Assembly (NCBI GenBank): GCA_017470045.1
Contig: JAFUFG010000001.1
Location: 73,885 to 137,884 of the forward strand
From: Bacilli bacterium
Lineage (GTDB): Bacteria > Bacillota_I > Bacilli_A > RF39 > UBA660
Length of the DNA stretch: 64,000 nt
Direction of reading: 5' to 3'
The translations under genes and the position numbers were made by a program. This document shows, piece by piece, positions 36,234-46,219 of the stretch. How positions within the stretch are numbered: position 1 is the stretch's first letter; every line of letters starts with the position of its first letter. The notes beneath the pieces are model-generated. The model did no database searches and was not told where the DNA came from. It was given only the letters and a program-made list of their open reading frames with translations.

Positions 36234-37007
36234 TTAAACTGCAATAATCATAGGCTGGAATCTATTACTTGCACTTACATAACTATCACGTAAGACTGTA
36301 ATACAGTCATCACGCCTAGCTGAATAGTCCACCAATACATCCAAATTCAAATCAGTTGTAGCAAATGCACTCTCCACATTCTGATAGTATTTGAGTTGGT
36401 GATATAAGAATATTGCTACATCACAGCAAGCTAATTGCTCAAATACTTCCATTTGTGTTGGAGGTATAGTCATTAAATTTTTTGAATGTTTAACAAATAA
36501 TTGTATAGGTATAGCTTTTAAGTATTGAGTCATATTATTAGATAATGCCGACTCAAGTCTAATCATATTAGGAGGAACGAATTGTAAGTATATAGAACAC
36601 TTAAGCATACTAGTATGATCATTCAACATTTGGTACATTCCTATATCGTCCATACTTATAGAGTTGGAGAAAAAGTCAAACATTGAAAAATAACTAGCAG
36701 TACCATATCCCCATCCTGGAGAGGTCTTACTTAATTCATTCCAAAGAATATCTCCACAACCTAAAATCTCTACTGAGTTACATACCTTCTCATCTATTAA
36801 ATATACATTACCTTTCTTTCTATCGTCTGTAAGATAGTATGGTATCATGTGAGGGATAAAGCGTGAGAAAGCAGTTAGTGTTTCTTTTTCTATTACTTGA
36901 TCTGCCCATACATCTTTACTAAGAGATTCTGGCAGATTAAGTTGTTTGGTTCCTAGTCTATGCTCTATTAGATTTAATAAGTCTGTCATTCTGTTTAACA
37001 TCGGCAT
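36234..37007 (-). CDS. Probable virion structural protein (neck/tail completion type), 257 aa
   Basis: A mixed protein with PPNMIRLESAL, then KHSKNLMTIPPTQMEVFEQLACCDVAIFLYHQLK and a closing YSARRDD helix. This order of segments is one I associate with a structural protein found in large Gram-positive myoviruses, near head-tail connection genes. Certainty is moderate because no catalytic motif supports it. It is a lone minus-strand gene, divergent from RNAP beta'. Confidence 0.5.
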   Translation of the reverse strand: MPMLNRMTDLLNLIEHRLGTKQLNLPESLSKDVWADQVIEKETLTAFSRFIPHMIPYYLTDDRKKGNVYLIDEKVCNSVEILGCGDILWNELSKTSPGWGYGTASYFSMFDFFSNSISMDDIGMYQMLNDHTSMLKCSIYLQFVPPNMIRLESALSNNMTQYLKAIPIQLFVKHSKNLMTIPPTQMEVFEQLACCDVAIFLYHQLKYYQNVESAFATTDLNLDVLVDYSARRDDCITVLRDSYVSASNRFQPMIIAV

Positions 37008-37128
37008 ATAAATACACCTCTCTTTATTGTATCTATTTTAATGGATTTATTAAAATGTTAAAGAGGTATCAACTTAATTATTAATAGGTAATTTATTTTT
37101 TAATGAGATAATATATACATGAATGGAA

Positions 37129-37152
37129 TTGGGTATACATATGTATACCCAA
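37129..37152. repeat. 24-bp palindrome between divergent genes
   Basis: TTGGGTATACAT/ATGTATACCCAA, 45 bp upstream of the RNAP beta' C-terminal gene. Since it does not follow a gene end it may be an operator or an early attenuator. Confidence 0.5.
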
Positions 37153-37197
37153 GTATAAATTGTTTGTTTTTATTATTAAATATAAGGAGTGGAAAGT

Positions 37198-39381
37198 ATG
37201 AATGTACCAACTGATTATTTAACTAATTATCAGAACTATTTTGTATTTGAATCATTAGTGAGAAATGGTACTATGAGTATTAAGACTAGTGATATTAATC
37301 TTAGTAATTATCAAGATTATTATTACGGGATTAAAAACATTTTAAAAGACGGGATTGAGTTACAAAGAGTACAGCAGATGAAAATTACGGTGGACTTTGG
37401 GAATGGTGATATCGTAAATCTGTCTATCTTTGATTTGTATTATAATATCATTATGTGGTATATAGTGATTAGAACAGGATTGGTAATTGATGGTGGAGCA
37501 CTGTTCTATCCGAAACATATGACACAAAAAGCAATAAAGAAATATTTAGATAAATATGTAATTCTGAATAGAAAGAAGTTTAGTCCTAAAGAAATTAATA
37601 ATATATTAGACGATACTTTATACAGGTTTAGTGATGTAGATGAATTCTCATTCTATTTGGCTAATACTATTAATCTAAAAGATAATATTGAATTAATGAA
37701 TGCAATTCCTGAATTCAATGATCTCTTACATACATCATTAGAGAACGTTAGAATAGAGAATGTTAAAGATGAAGGAATGAAGAGAGCATATCGTAGTATA
37801 GAGATTATTAAAAATGATAGTGAAAGAGTGCTGGGATATGATCACTGTTTAAAGAATTCTTTTGAAGCAGAAGAAGGAACTAATGAAAGACAGTATAAAG
37901 AATTTGCGATACATATTGGATCTAAACCAAATGGTAATGGAGGAGTACATCCGCATATTATTGATAAGAGTTATTTGACTGCTGGTTTGGAACATGTAGC
38001 CGACCAGTTTGTTGATTCTGCTAGTAGTCGTGTAGCTCAGATTCAAATGAAAAAGAATACTGGGACTAGTGGTAATTTTGCTAGAATATTAGGCGATAAT
38101 AATATGGATTCTATTATTAATCCTGATCCTAATTTCAAGTGCGATACCAAAAACTTTGAAGTGTATACAGTAGAAGATGAAAAGTTCTTAGATATGATTG
38201 TTGGTAGATATTATAAGTTGGATCCTGATGGGGCAGATTTCTTAGTTGGACCTAAAGACTATTTCTTAATTGGAACGACTATTTACATGTATTCTCCTAT
38301 GACTTGTGCTAGTGCAGCCCACGGTAATGGAATATGTTACAGATGTTATGGTGATCTGGCATATGTAAATAATAATATTAAAGTTGGTAAATTTGCTTCT
38401 GATGAATTAAGCTCTCAGTTAACTCAGAGACAATTATCTGCTAAACATTTGTTAGAAACAGTTGTTAAGAAGATTATTTGGAGTAAAGAGTTTGATTTAA
38501 TATTTGATATTAACGTAAATAAAATCTTCATCAAACCAGAGTCTACAGGGTATCTGTTTATTAATCCAGAAGAAATATATTACGAAAATGAAGATGAATA
38601 CGTTAATAATATGGACGATGATGATATGGCCAATACCAGATATATTACTGAATTAGAGTATATCGATAGTCTTGGAGTTCAGCATGTAATCGGATCTGAA
38701 GATGGAACTAATATGTATCTTACTAAAGAATTCGAGAAGTATTTACAAACTGGTGCTGAAATGACTGATGATGGTATGTACAAGATAGACATATCTTATC
38801 TTGCAAGTTCAGAGTATACTGAATTTGATTTGTTCTCAATTCATATCAGCAATAATGATATTGGTAAAAACCTGAAAGATATAGAGAATCTAATTAATAG
38901 AAAGAATACTACCACGTCTTTTAATAAAGATCAACTGTTACAGCAATTAGTAAGACTGATTATAAATGGTAAACTTAATATTAAAGCTGTACATCTTGAA
39001 GTATTATTAAGCAATCAGATTAGATCTTCTAGAGATATATTAAAGAAACCGGATTGGAGTGATGAAGATCCGGAATACACTATTCTAACTCTGGATCAAG
39101 CTCTTAAAGATAATCCTAGTGTTATCAATAGTTTGATCTACCAGAACTTAGGATATGTATTGAGTTATCCTTTGACTTATAAGAAGAGTCAACCTTCTAA
39201 GATGGATCTGTTCTTTATGCTTAGACCTCAAGATTATATAGCAAATTATGTTCCAGAGGACCATCCAAAGACTTATAAAGTTACACCTGCATATCTGACG
39301 TATGAAGGTATGAGAAAGTTGGATGAACTGGAAAAAGAAATGAGTGGTAAGAATGATGATAGTTCCATCCCCAATAATTAG
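37198..39381 (+). CDS. RNA polymerase beta' subunit, C-terminal part
   Basis: 727 residues from ATG 37198, behind AAGGAG; the GTG at 37189 is upstream noise. Landmarks: YLTAGLEHVADQFVDSASSR (bridge-helix approach), a Cys group TCASAAHGNGICYRCYG (the second beta' zinc site), and VGKFASDELSSQLTQRQLSAKHLLE, matching the conserved VG..A.QSIGEP.TQ.T...H region of RpoC. With the fragment at 9.0-11.1 kb it makes a complete split beta'. The beta parts must lie outside the window. Such polymerases let phages transcribe their own late (or virion-dependent early) genes. Confidence 0.83.
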   Translation: MNVPTDYLTNYQNYFVFESLVRNGTMSIKTSDINLSNYQDYYYGIKNILKDGIELQRVQQMKITVDFGNGDIVNLSIFDLYYNIIMWYIVIRTGLVIDGGALFYPKHMTQKAIKKYLDKYVILNRKKFSPKEINNILDDTLYRFSDVDEFSFYLANTINLKDNIELMNAIPEFNDLLHTSLENVRIENVKDEGMKRAYRSIEIIKNDSERVLGYDHCLKNSFEAEEGTNERQYKEFAIHIGSKPNGNGGVHPHIIDKSYLTAGLEHVADQFVDSASSRVAQIQMKKNTGTSGNFARILGDNNMDSIINPDPNFKCDTKNFEVYTVEDEKFLDMIVGRYYKLDPDGADFLVGPKDYFLIGTTIYMYSPMTCASAAHGNGICYRCYGDLAYVNNNIKVGKFASDELSSQLTQRQLSAKHLLETVVKKIIWSKEFDLIFDINVNKIFIKPESTGYLFINPEEIYYENEDEYVNNMDDDDMANTRYITELEYIDSLGVQHVIGSEDGTNMYLTKEFEKYLQTGAEMTDDGMYKIDISYLASSEYTEFDLFSIHISNNDIGKNLKDIENLINRKNTTTSFNKDQLLQQLVRLIINGKLNIKAVHLEVLLSNQIRSSRDILKKPDWSDEDPEYTILTLDQALKDNPSVINSLIYQNLGYVLSYPLTYKKSQPSKMDLFFMLRPQDYIANYVPEDHPKTYKVTPAYLTYEGMRKLDELEKEMSGKNDDSSIPNN

Positions 39382-39634
39382 TTTTCTATATGTATCATTA
39401 GCAGCTTTAACGCTGCTAATGATACTGCAAATAGTCTTTTTTAATCTTAATACTAAGATGACAGAAGGGCAGTTTGCTATCGTAGTTACACTGAAGATTG
39501 TATTTACTGTAAATGCTTTATTATGTACATTAGCTGAGATAGAATACTTTTTGCATAATGAATTGTATGAAGAATTGTCTTTTATTGAAGCTGTACCAGC
39601 GTGTATTAATGCTGTATTAAATTATAAGTTTTAG
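39353..39634 (+). CDS. Small membrane protein, 93 aa
   Basis: Begins inside the end of the RNAP gene (overlap about 29 bp). Two hydrophobic stretches (residues about 8-28 and 42-60). The start is either of two adjacent ATGs (39353 or 39356). Unrecognised. Confidence 0.5.
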   Translation: MMIVPSPIISFLYVSLAALTLLMILQIVFFNLNTKMTEGQFAIVVTLKIVFTVNALLCTLAEIEYFLHNELYEELSFIEAVPACINAVLNYKF

Positions 39635-39645
39635 GGGTCAATAAA

Positions 39646-41220
39646 ATGAATTACACACCAAAGATAGAATGCTTTAATACACATATTGTAATTCACAATT
39701 ATGAAATGGAAGATAGTGTTGAATTTGAAGAATACTTTTCAAGCTACAATAAGATGACTAGACGTTGGGAATTCCCAGCTGGAATAGAATTTCATACTGG
39801 TGATGAAGAAGAAGAAAAACATGTATTGATTCCAGGAGGATTTGATAAAGGACTATTGATAGATTGGTTTAATGATTTTCCTACTAAAGTAGATACATGT
39901 GATGAATATGATAAAAATATATTTATAAGATTAGCCTATGGTCCAAGAGATGATGTACAACAAGAGGCTATTGACTTTATAGTTGGAAAAGGGAAATATG
40001 AGTCTATTAAGAATAAACCACAGTTATGTGTAAATTTAAATACTGGTGCTGGTAAAACATTTGTAACTATTGCTTGTTCTGCATATCTTGGATATAAATC
40101 TATTATTATGCTTTCTTCTTTAGGATGGATAGATCAATGGAAAGCTGAGATAATGAGACATACAGATACAGCTCCAAATGAAATTTATATTATTACTGGT
40201 GTAAGTAGTATAGCAATGATATTACAAGGAAGAGTTAAACTTAATCATATTAAATACTTTCTTGCTAGCCATCAAACCATACATTCTTATGCTATGAACT
40301 ATGGTTGGGATAAGGTTACAGAATTATTTAAGTTATTAAGAGTTGGTATTAAAATATATGATGAAGCCCACGTATACTTTAAAAGTTTATGTGAAATAGA
40401 TTTTCATACTAACACTCATAAGACTCTATATTTAACTGCTACTCCAGCAAGATCTCAACAAGATGAGAACAGAGTGTATCAATCTTCGTTTGCAGAATGC
40501 CCTAAGATAAACTTATTCAACGAAGAGACTGATCCTAGAACTCATTATGTAGCATTAATGTATAATAGTCATCCATCTGAAAGAGATATCTCTAAGTGTA
40601 ATAATAAGAGAGCTCAAGTGTTTGATGTAAATGCATATTGTAGATATGCTGTTCATAATCCTACTTTTTATAAAATATTACGTATAGTATTAGAAGAGAT
40701 ATTTATTAGAGGAAAAGCCCTGATATATGTAGGTCTTAATGATGCTATATTACAAATCAAAGATTGGATTATTTATAATTATCCTTGGTTACAGAATCAG
40801 ATAGGAATATATACTTCTATTATACCTAGAGATAAAAAAGAAGAAGAAAAGAATAAGTTAATTATTCTTACTACAACTAAATCTGCTGGTGCCGCTCTTG
40901 ATATTAAAGGACTGAAAGTTACAGTTATATTAGCTGAAATATTTAAAAGTCAAGTAGTTGCTAGGCAGGCTTTAGGTAGAACCAGAGATAGGAATACTAC
41001 ATGTATAGAATGTGTAGATACTGGATTCAGTGCTGCTACAGCATGCTATAATAATAAGAAACCAGTAATGGAAAAGTACGCATTAGATACTGAAGAAATA
41101 TTCTTAGATGATAATATGATAGAAAGTAGAGTAGATGAAATTATTAAACATGAAGAAGAGCGTATTAAAACGTTTTATGACAGAGATGGATTGATAGAAA
41201 TTGCCGAAATAATAGAGTAG
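39646..41220 (+). CDS. SF2 DNA helicase, UvsW-like
   Basis: 524 residues. Motif I NTGAGKT (about 132-138), motif II YDEAH, motif III TATPAR, and motif VI QALGRTRDR. Overall length and layout match T4 UvsW, which unwinds branched DNA and R-loops and shifts replication from origin-driven to recombination-driven. This pairs with the gp46-like ATPase in the window. The 11-bp gap from the upstream gene suggests co-transcription with RNAP beta'. Confidence 0.83.
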   Translation: MNYTPKIECFNTHIVIHNYEMEDSVEFEEYFSSYNKMTRRWEFPAGIEFHTGDEEEEKHVLIPGGFDKGLLIDWFNDFPTKVDTCDEYDKNIFIRLAYGPRDDVQQEAIDFIVGKGKYESIKNKPQLCVNLNTGAGKTFVTIACSAYLGYKSIIMLSSLGWIDQWKAEIMRHTDTAPNEIYIITGVSSIAMILQGRVKLNHIKYFLASHQTIHSYAMNYGWDKVTELFKLLRVGIKIYDEAHVYFKSLCEIDFHTNTHKTLYLTATPARSQQDENRVYQSSFAECPKINLFNEETDPRTHYVALMYNSHPSERDISKCNNKRAQVFDVNAYCRYAVHNPTFYKILRIVLEEIFIRGKALIYVGLNDAILQIKDWIIYNYPWLQNQIGIYTSIIPRDKKEEEKNKLIILTTTKSAGAALDIKGLKVTVILAEIFKSQVVARQALGRTRDRNTTCIECVDTGFSAATACYNNKKPVMEKYALDTEEIFLDDNMIESRVDEIIKHEEERIKTFYDRDGLIEIAEIIE

Positions 41221-41240
41221 ACGCATCTGCGTCTACTCTA
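41213..41240 (+). terminator. Palindromic terminator overlapping the helicase stop
   Basis: TAGAGTAGACGCAT/ATGCGTCTACTCTA type stem; includes the helicase TAG. It is also the left edge of a cassette repeated at 50.7 kb. Confidence 0.75.
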
Positions 41241-41300
41241 ATTTAAATTTGTTTTCAATTATATACTATAATTATGAATAAACGAGAAAGGAGGATTCGT
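41235..41300 (+). repeat. Promoter-leader cassette, copy 1
   Basis: About 60 bp nearly identical to 50712-50775: TCTAATTTAAAT, then AATTATATACTATAATTATG, then AATAAACGAGAAAGGAG. It runs from the upstream terminator to the ribosome binding site of the following small gene, so terminator, promoter and leader are carried together. Confidence 0.65.
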
Positions 41301-41301
41301 T

Positions 41302-41532
41302 ATGAAGTCTATCTGTTTATTCATAAGAACGCATAGTATATTAATACAGGCTATTGTATTAATAATACTAGCAAATGGGTATGTAGTTAATAACTTTTAC
41401 TCATTAATTATGATTGGGATATCTGTGGTAGCGTTACATGAAGCTATCAATTTAAAAAACATTTATTCCACCAACGATATACTTGGAATGATATTCATAA
41501 ATATAATGAGTATCTCCTATATATTGTTTTAA
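41302..41532 (+). CDS. Small membrane protein, 76 aa
   Basis: Three hydrophobic stretches over most of its length (SILIQAIVLIILANGYVV, LIMIGISVVALHEAI, ILGMIFINIMSISYILF). Strong AAAGGAGG site within the duplicated leader cassette. Function unknown; small membrane proteins just downstream of a dedicated promoter are often exclusion or lysis factors. Confidence 0.55.
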   Translation: MKSICLFIRTHSILIQAIVLIILANGYVVNNFYSLIMIGISVVALHEAINLKNIYSTNDILGMIFINIMSISYILF

Positions 41533-41667
41533 TACTATCATGTAAAAACGGAAAGAGTGTAGATGCACTCTTATCCTCTATATAAATAATAGACTAATGG
41601 AAGTACAGACGATAGTCCAAGGCTTCCCAATTATTTTTTCTACATACCCATTATCTACATGTTTACC

Positions 41668-42810
41668 TTAGCTTATTTTACGAAGAAGCTTTATTTCTTT
41701 TTCTTTTTGTTTATTTGCTTCTTTATCTTTTTCATTATGCCTATGTAATTTTTGTTTTATAATTTTATTACTTAGATTATTTGGATTTGGTATAGTTCCT
41801 TTTAACTGTCCTTCACGTCTCTGTATTTTTTCACTATTCAATTCTTTAGCTTTTTGGTATTCGTGTTGTAAATCGTCATATTTACTAGCTTGCTGTTTGG
41901 CTTTTTCTTGATATTCTTTATTATCTGAGAGCTTATATACTTGACTTTTAATATATGCTTTGGATAAATTTTTATTGAATTTCTTTTTGTTATCTTTGAA
42001 TTCATCTTTATCTTCAGTATCTCCACCAAGAGCTTCAAACCCTATTGTTTTATTTTTATAATGTTTAGCAACTGCGGATATACCTTTTTTAAGACTCGGT
42101 TCAAGAGTAACCCCAGATTTCTTTTCAGCTTTTTTAATCCATTTTTTCACACCCTCAGTATAAACATTGTATTCTTTCATCAGATCAAAATTATCGTCAG
42201 AAATATTATTAAAAAGATCAATAGAATCAAAGTATTCTTCAGAACTTTCCCATCCATTGAACTTTTTCCATGCATTAATAGGGCCTGTTACATCAATACC
42301 AGTATCGCCTGTTTTGATTTTTAACCCAGCTTTCTTAATAGCACTTTCAATAGTCATAGTGGAAGATTTAATACCAGTTCTTTTAGCAAAATCCTGTCTA
42401 AAACTCTTAGTCAGAATTCCACCACCACTAATAATTCCACCATGCTGTGTATACGGATTACCAATATTTCTATCAGAAAAGATTCCTTTAAATGTACTGC
42501 CCTCCGGAGCTTCTAATATTATAACTTCAGTATTTTTTTCTTTATCCCACCAGTCTTCATCTACTGTTATAGTATTGTCATCAATATGGACGTGTTTAAT
42601 AAAATTATTATGCTTAATCCATCTAATGACAGATTCTTTTAATCCAGGGCTAGCTACAGCAGATGTTACTCTATTTATATGACCCCAAGGAATACCTCCA
42701 GCTGTAGCAGCACTACCAAATAAAGAACCCCATGTTTTAGCAGAAATACAAGCATACCAAATCTTTTTATTTGCTTCTTCTAACATAATTTGCTCTAATA
42801 CACTTATCAT
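41668..42810 (-). CDS. Probable internal/processed virion protein, 380 aa
   Basis: The start at ATG 42810 is chosen because TTAGGTG precedes it; a GTG three codons upstream is less likely. Residues 1-200 form a mixed domain with Gly/Ser-rich loops and WDKEKNTEVIILEAPEGSTF. Then NVYTE-G is followed by a Lys-rich helical tail (VKKWIKKAEKKSG...) with long basic coils to the end. The YTE-G junction matches the candidate cleavage sites of the 24-26 kb proteins. It is directly downstream of the terminase, in the same transcript. Family unknown. Confidence 0.5.
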   Translation of the reverse strand: MISVLEQIMLEEANKKIWYACISAKTWGSLFGSAATAGGIPWGHINRVTSAVASPGLKESVIRWIKHNNFIKHVHIDDNTITVDEDWWDKEKNTEVIILEAPEGSTFKGIFSDRNIGNPYTQHGGIISGGGILTKSFRQDFAKRTGIKSSTMTIESAIKKAGLKIKTGDTGIDVTGPINAWKKFNGWESSEEYFDSIDLFNNISDDNFDLMKEYNVYTEGVKKWIKKAEKKSGVTLEPSLKKGISAVAKHYKNKTIGFEALGGDTEDKDEFKDNKKKFNKNLSKAYIKSQVYKLSDNKEYQEKAKQQASKYDDLQHEYQKAKELNSEKIQRREGQLKGTIPNPNNLSNKIIKQKLHRHNEKDKEANKQKEKEIKLLRKIS

Positions 42811-42819
42811 AATAATCAC

Positions 42820-43638
42820 CTAATTACCAGGATTGAAGTTTTTAAAATTCATATTTTCATCGACTTGTTTTTTAGACAGCTCATTTGGATCCATACCAAA
42901 GTTGGTAAATAACGAATTTGGTAAAGTAAACTGCCCACCAACCATACTCTCTGTTTCTTGTAAAGGAATATGATAGTACTTAGAGTAAGCTTCTCTTGCA
43001 GCTTTATTTTGAAGCATATTCATTAACAACTCGTTTTCTTTTACACGCTGTTGTTTAATGAAATCTCCAAACATGGTACCCATACCTTGTTTAAGAACTT
43101 TAAGAGATTCGTTCATCTCTTTAAGAGTCTTTTGCTCGTCTTCTTCAGGAAGTTTAAGTTCTTCAATTATCTCTACATACTTCTTTTCAAGATCAGTATC
43201 AGCACCAACAATATCATCAACACTATCTTCAGTCTTAATTGGAACTTTATTGATATGGAAGTTTTCTTTGATATTCTTACCTTCATACCATACATATAGA
43301 GCCATTAATAAAGAGAATACTAAGTCATCGTGAGAATTCTCGCTGTGTTCTACTTTACCATTTCTTTTAACCACCATCTTAGATAATTCATCTAATAAGA
43401 CAGGGCTATTGAACTTGTCTTTATGGCGTTCCATTCTTTCTCTTAATATTTCTATTAAGAGATCACGCATATCTTTACTAGAATCTAATCCATATACTTT
43501 AGTACGTTGTTTTCTTCTAACAACTCTTCCAAAAGCGTCACTGGTTTCTTCTATAACTCTATCTTTAATTTCGTAATAAAGATTTTGTTTAATTCCACCA
43601 GGCTCTTTTAGTTTAGCTATTAATGATGCCCCAAAACC
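42820..43638 (-). CDS. terL: Large terminase, exon 2 (nuclease C-terminus)
   Basis: 272 codons. Starts GFGASLIAKL, which after ERN of exon 1 completes the ERNGFG strand of the RNase H-like nuclease. It continues with NLYYEIK, YGLDSSKDMRDLLIEIL, and SHDDLVFSLLMALY, the conserved third acidic site and helix. A helical C-terminal extension of about 130 residues follows. Read alone, an ATG at 43639-43641 would give a separate ORF, but that ATG lies at the intron end. Confidence 0.83.
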   Translation of the reverse strand, partial: GFGASLIAKLKEPGGIKQNLYYEIKDRVIEETSDAFGRVVRRKQRTKVYGLDSSKDMRDLLIEILRERMERHKDKFNSPVLLDELSKMVVKRNGKVEHSENSHDDLVFSLLMALYVWYEGKNIKENFHINKVPIKTEDSVDDIVGADTDLEKKYVEIIEELKLPEEDEQKTLKEMNESLKVLKQGMGTMFGDFIKQQRVKENELLMNMLQNKAAREAYSKYYHIPLQETESMVGGQFTLPNSLFTNFGMDPNELSKKQVDENMNFKNFNPGN

Positions 43639-43941
43639 CATTAGTTTCTTTATAGACGCAACTCTATAAAGCTTGGTTCATTCCAAGTCACTTCCATTAC
43701 AGAACGTGAGCAGATCATATGTCCATCTCTATAAAATATAGAGAGCGGTATTTTTCTTCCACCATAAGCTTGTGGTTCTACTCTCCCGTCAGGAGATGAT
43801 CGTTGAACGTCTACTATTTATATTAAATAGCATTTCGCTTCTGAACAAAGGTATTCTATTTAAGAACTTAACCTTCTTCCCAGAAATTAACACCGGAAAC
43901 TGGTAAGTCGCCTTACCAGCTGAGATTGCTTTCGCTACTCC
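43639..43941 (-). ncRNA. Group I-like intron in the terminase gene, no ORF
   Basis: A 303-nt insert between AAT (Asn) and GGT (Gly) of the ERN|GFG motif. The exon ends in U and the intron in G. The minus strand holds TTCAACGATCAT...CCTGACGGGAGAGTAGAA, parallel to the DNA polymerase intron; GATCAT (43796-43801) can pair with ATGATC (43713-43718), a covarying P7. Unspliced reading runs about 50 codons into the intron and stops at 43789. Confidence 0.77.
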
Positions 43942-45402
43942 ATTACGCTCTATATTAATTACAGCGTTGGGCATCATAGTTCTTACTATCCATATTAGTA
44001 CTCGTGCTGTATCTGGAATGCTCATATAGTTACACTTTATACCAGCTATATATTTAGTAGTCTTACTATCTATAACTGATATAGCGGTATAGTCTCGTTT
44101 ATAACCGCCAGATACGTCGACGCCTACTATAGGAGGATTGATAGGTACGCCTGCCACACTTACTTCAATAGTATCATAAATATTCAGGTTATATTTATTT
44201 AATACTAATACTGTATTTATAGGCTCGTGGACCATACCTCTTAATGCTTCAATATCATCCTGCGAGAAAGGAGAGTTTTCAGGTGTATCAATCCATTCAA
44301 GTAAAATCTCTCGACGGATAGCTACCATATTCCATTCCATTTCTTTGCAGACTCTATAGAACCATTGTTCCCCTAAGCCTAATTGTTTATATGTGTATCT
44401 AATATAAACATAGTTAGAGTTCATATTGTTAGCTATAATATCCATTATTTCTTGATATGATAAATCATACCAAGCTTCACTGAATACTGTAGCATTCTGT
44501 ATCATTCTAAAAGCATACTCTCCTTCAGGTGTAGAAAGTATGCCTGCAGTTGTAGTAATAGTAACTCCATAAGGAGCATTAACTTTAGCTGCATTTTCGA
44601 ATGCTTTCATTAATGCAGGAACACCATTTACATAAATAACATCATTAAATTTAGTAAATGCCCATTCGTCTAACCAGAGATTTGTAATGGTATGACCACG
44701 AATCAAGTTAGCTGCAGCCATTGCATTTCTAGCACTCGGACTAGTTCTAATGATATTATGATTAAATGGATTTTGTATAGTAGTAACTGTAGATGGTAAT
44801 TTCTTCTTTTTACCAGATACAACTGAATACTCTTGATCAAACTGTAAATAAGATGGTAGCATGCTACGCACTGTCTTCATTTGATCCAAGTTTCTTTTAG
44901 CGTCAGGATGCTGTTTGTTCATGAAGAGCATAGCACTATTAGCAGAACCAAAGTTATATATCCATAAGTATCTGACATTAGCTGCCATGGTCTTACCAAC
45001 CTGACGAGGCATCTCAAAGAATGTATTTAAGTTGTACATCGTACAAAAGTTGTATGCTAGGTTTCCACGATTTAGTTCATACCGTATACCCTGAGGAGAA
45101 CCAGAAGAAGGAACTCTAACCACTTCTCTAAGAAAGTACCAATAGTTACGCTGTACTTCTTTAAGAATTTTAGTTTTGATAGCTAAACTAAGATTAGGGT
45201 CATACGGATCAACTCCTGCTAAATCAGGATCATACAAAACAAGCATGAATCTATTATTCTTTATACCAATAGCTTTTAAATAATGATGCATATTTAAAAA
45301 ACTAGTGTTACTAGTACTCATCTGATAATAAGGTTTCAGATATTGAGTCTGAGGAACCATTTGTCTCGAATTAGGAGATATTAGATTATTAATAATACTC
45401 AT
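43942..45402 (-). CDS. terL: Large terminase, exon 1 (packaging ATPase and start of nuclease)
   Basis: 487 codons. Walker A MPRQVGKT, Walker B LWLDEW and the coupling region TTTAG in the ATPase; then VGVDVSGGYKRDYTA with the first nuclease Asp, and INIERN at the splice site. With exon 2 it encodes 759 residues. This motor packages DNA into the prohead through the portal encoded near the window end. The apparent ORF end at 43789 is intronic. AAAGGAG start site; a TATAATATACAAG motif lies about 55 bp upstream on the minus strand. Confidence 0.88.
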
Positions 45403-45456
45403 TAATTATTCTCCTTTCTTTAGAATTATTTGTATGTTCGGCAAACTCATTTTCTC

Positions 45457-45468
45457 TTGTATATTATA
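45457..45468 (-). promoter_or_regulatory. Promoter-like motif upstream of terminase
   Basis: On the minus strand TATAATATACAAG, matching the motif before the gp25-like, RNAP beta' and portal genes. Confidence 0.4.
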
Positions 45469-45500
45469 TAAATAGATTCATATATGAATCTATTTATATA
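45469..45500. repeat. 32-bp palindrome between divergent genes
   Basis: TATAAATAGATTCATA/TATGAATCTATTTATA, perfect, between the terminase start and the 45.5 kb operon. Not after a gene end, so an operator or shared leader element is possible. Confidence 0.5.
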
Positions 45501-45529
45501 ATTATATATAATTAAAGGAGGCGTTAGAA

Positions 45530-46219
45530 ATGAAAGTTAGTGAGATCATTCAAGATTATAATCAACTTTTAACAACGATTGAACGTTTAAGTAGAGAATT
45601 AAAGGAGAACACAGAAAACTTTACTTTTGATTGTTTTCCAATGTTTTGTAAAAAGGCAGATGAACTTCAAAAGTTGGTCAATGAATTTCAAGTGTTTATT
45701 GATGAAGAGGTTAGTATTGTAACCTCTAAAACAAATTCTTACGATTTATCTGAAGATGATGAGAAAGCATTATCTGGCATTATCGAAAAAGAAAATAAAG
45801 AAATATCTAGTATTAAGGAAAATCTTTCTACATGGATGATGGTATTATGGTATGATGCATTTAATCGTACTGATAAAACTATGATATCGTCAGATGAATT
45901 TGATGAAGAAGGAAAATATGAGTATATCGATGCCGAGATTTGCGGAATTCCTTTCAACGTTCATACATTCTGCAATATTGTTAGGATGCTTGTTAAGATA
46001 AATCCTAATAGTACACCTAATGAATTGTGGGATGGTCAAAAATCCGCATTTACGTATAAAAATCAGATATTTGAAGCCGAATATTTTTATGGTCAAGGAT
46101 CAGAATATACTTTAAGAATATTAGAACCCAACGAAGATATTCCTGCTGTGGTGGCCAATTTTGACAAACTATTTATAAAAATGGTAAAGGAGAAGAAAGT
46201 AGGAAAAATAAATGATTAA
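45530..46219 (+). CDS. Hypothetical protein, paralogue A of a duplicated pair, 229 aa
   Basis: N-terminal coiled-coil half and a C-terminal domain with the pattern SSDEFDEEG...FNVHTFCNIV...NQIFEAEYFYGQGSEYTLRIL. The same domain recurs in the gene at 47067-47780. AAAGGAGG start. The next gene overlaps by 8 bp. No known family; the repeated arrangement suggests a duplicated accessory module. Confidence 0.65.
   Translation: MKVSEIIQDYNQLLTTIERLSRELKENTENFTFDCFPMFCKKADELQKLVNEFQVFIDEEVSIVTSKTNSYDLSEDDEKALSGIIEKENKEISSIKENLSTWMMVLWYDAFNRTDKTMISSDEFDEEGKYEYIDAEICGIPFNVHTFCNIVRMLVKINPNSTPNELWDGQKSAFTYKNQIFEAEYFYGQGSEYTLRILEPNEDIPAVVANFDKLFIKMVKEKKVGKIND

Noticed and set aside
42820..43789. Two independent terminase-related genes or a frameshift
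   Set aside because: An intron with U at the 5' site, terminal G and a covarying P7 explains the gap, and the join restores ERNGFG.
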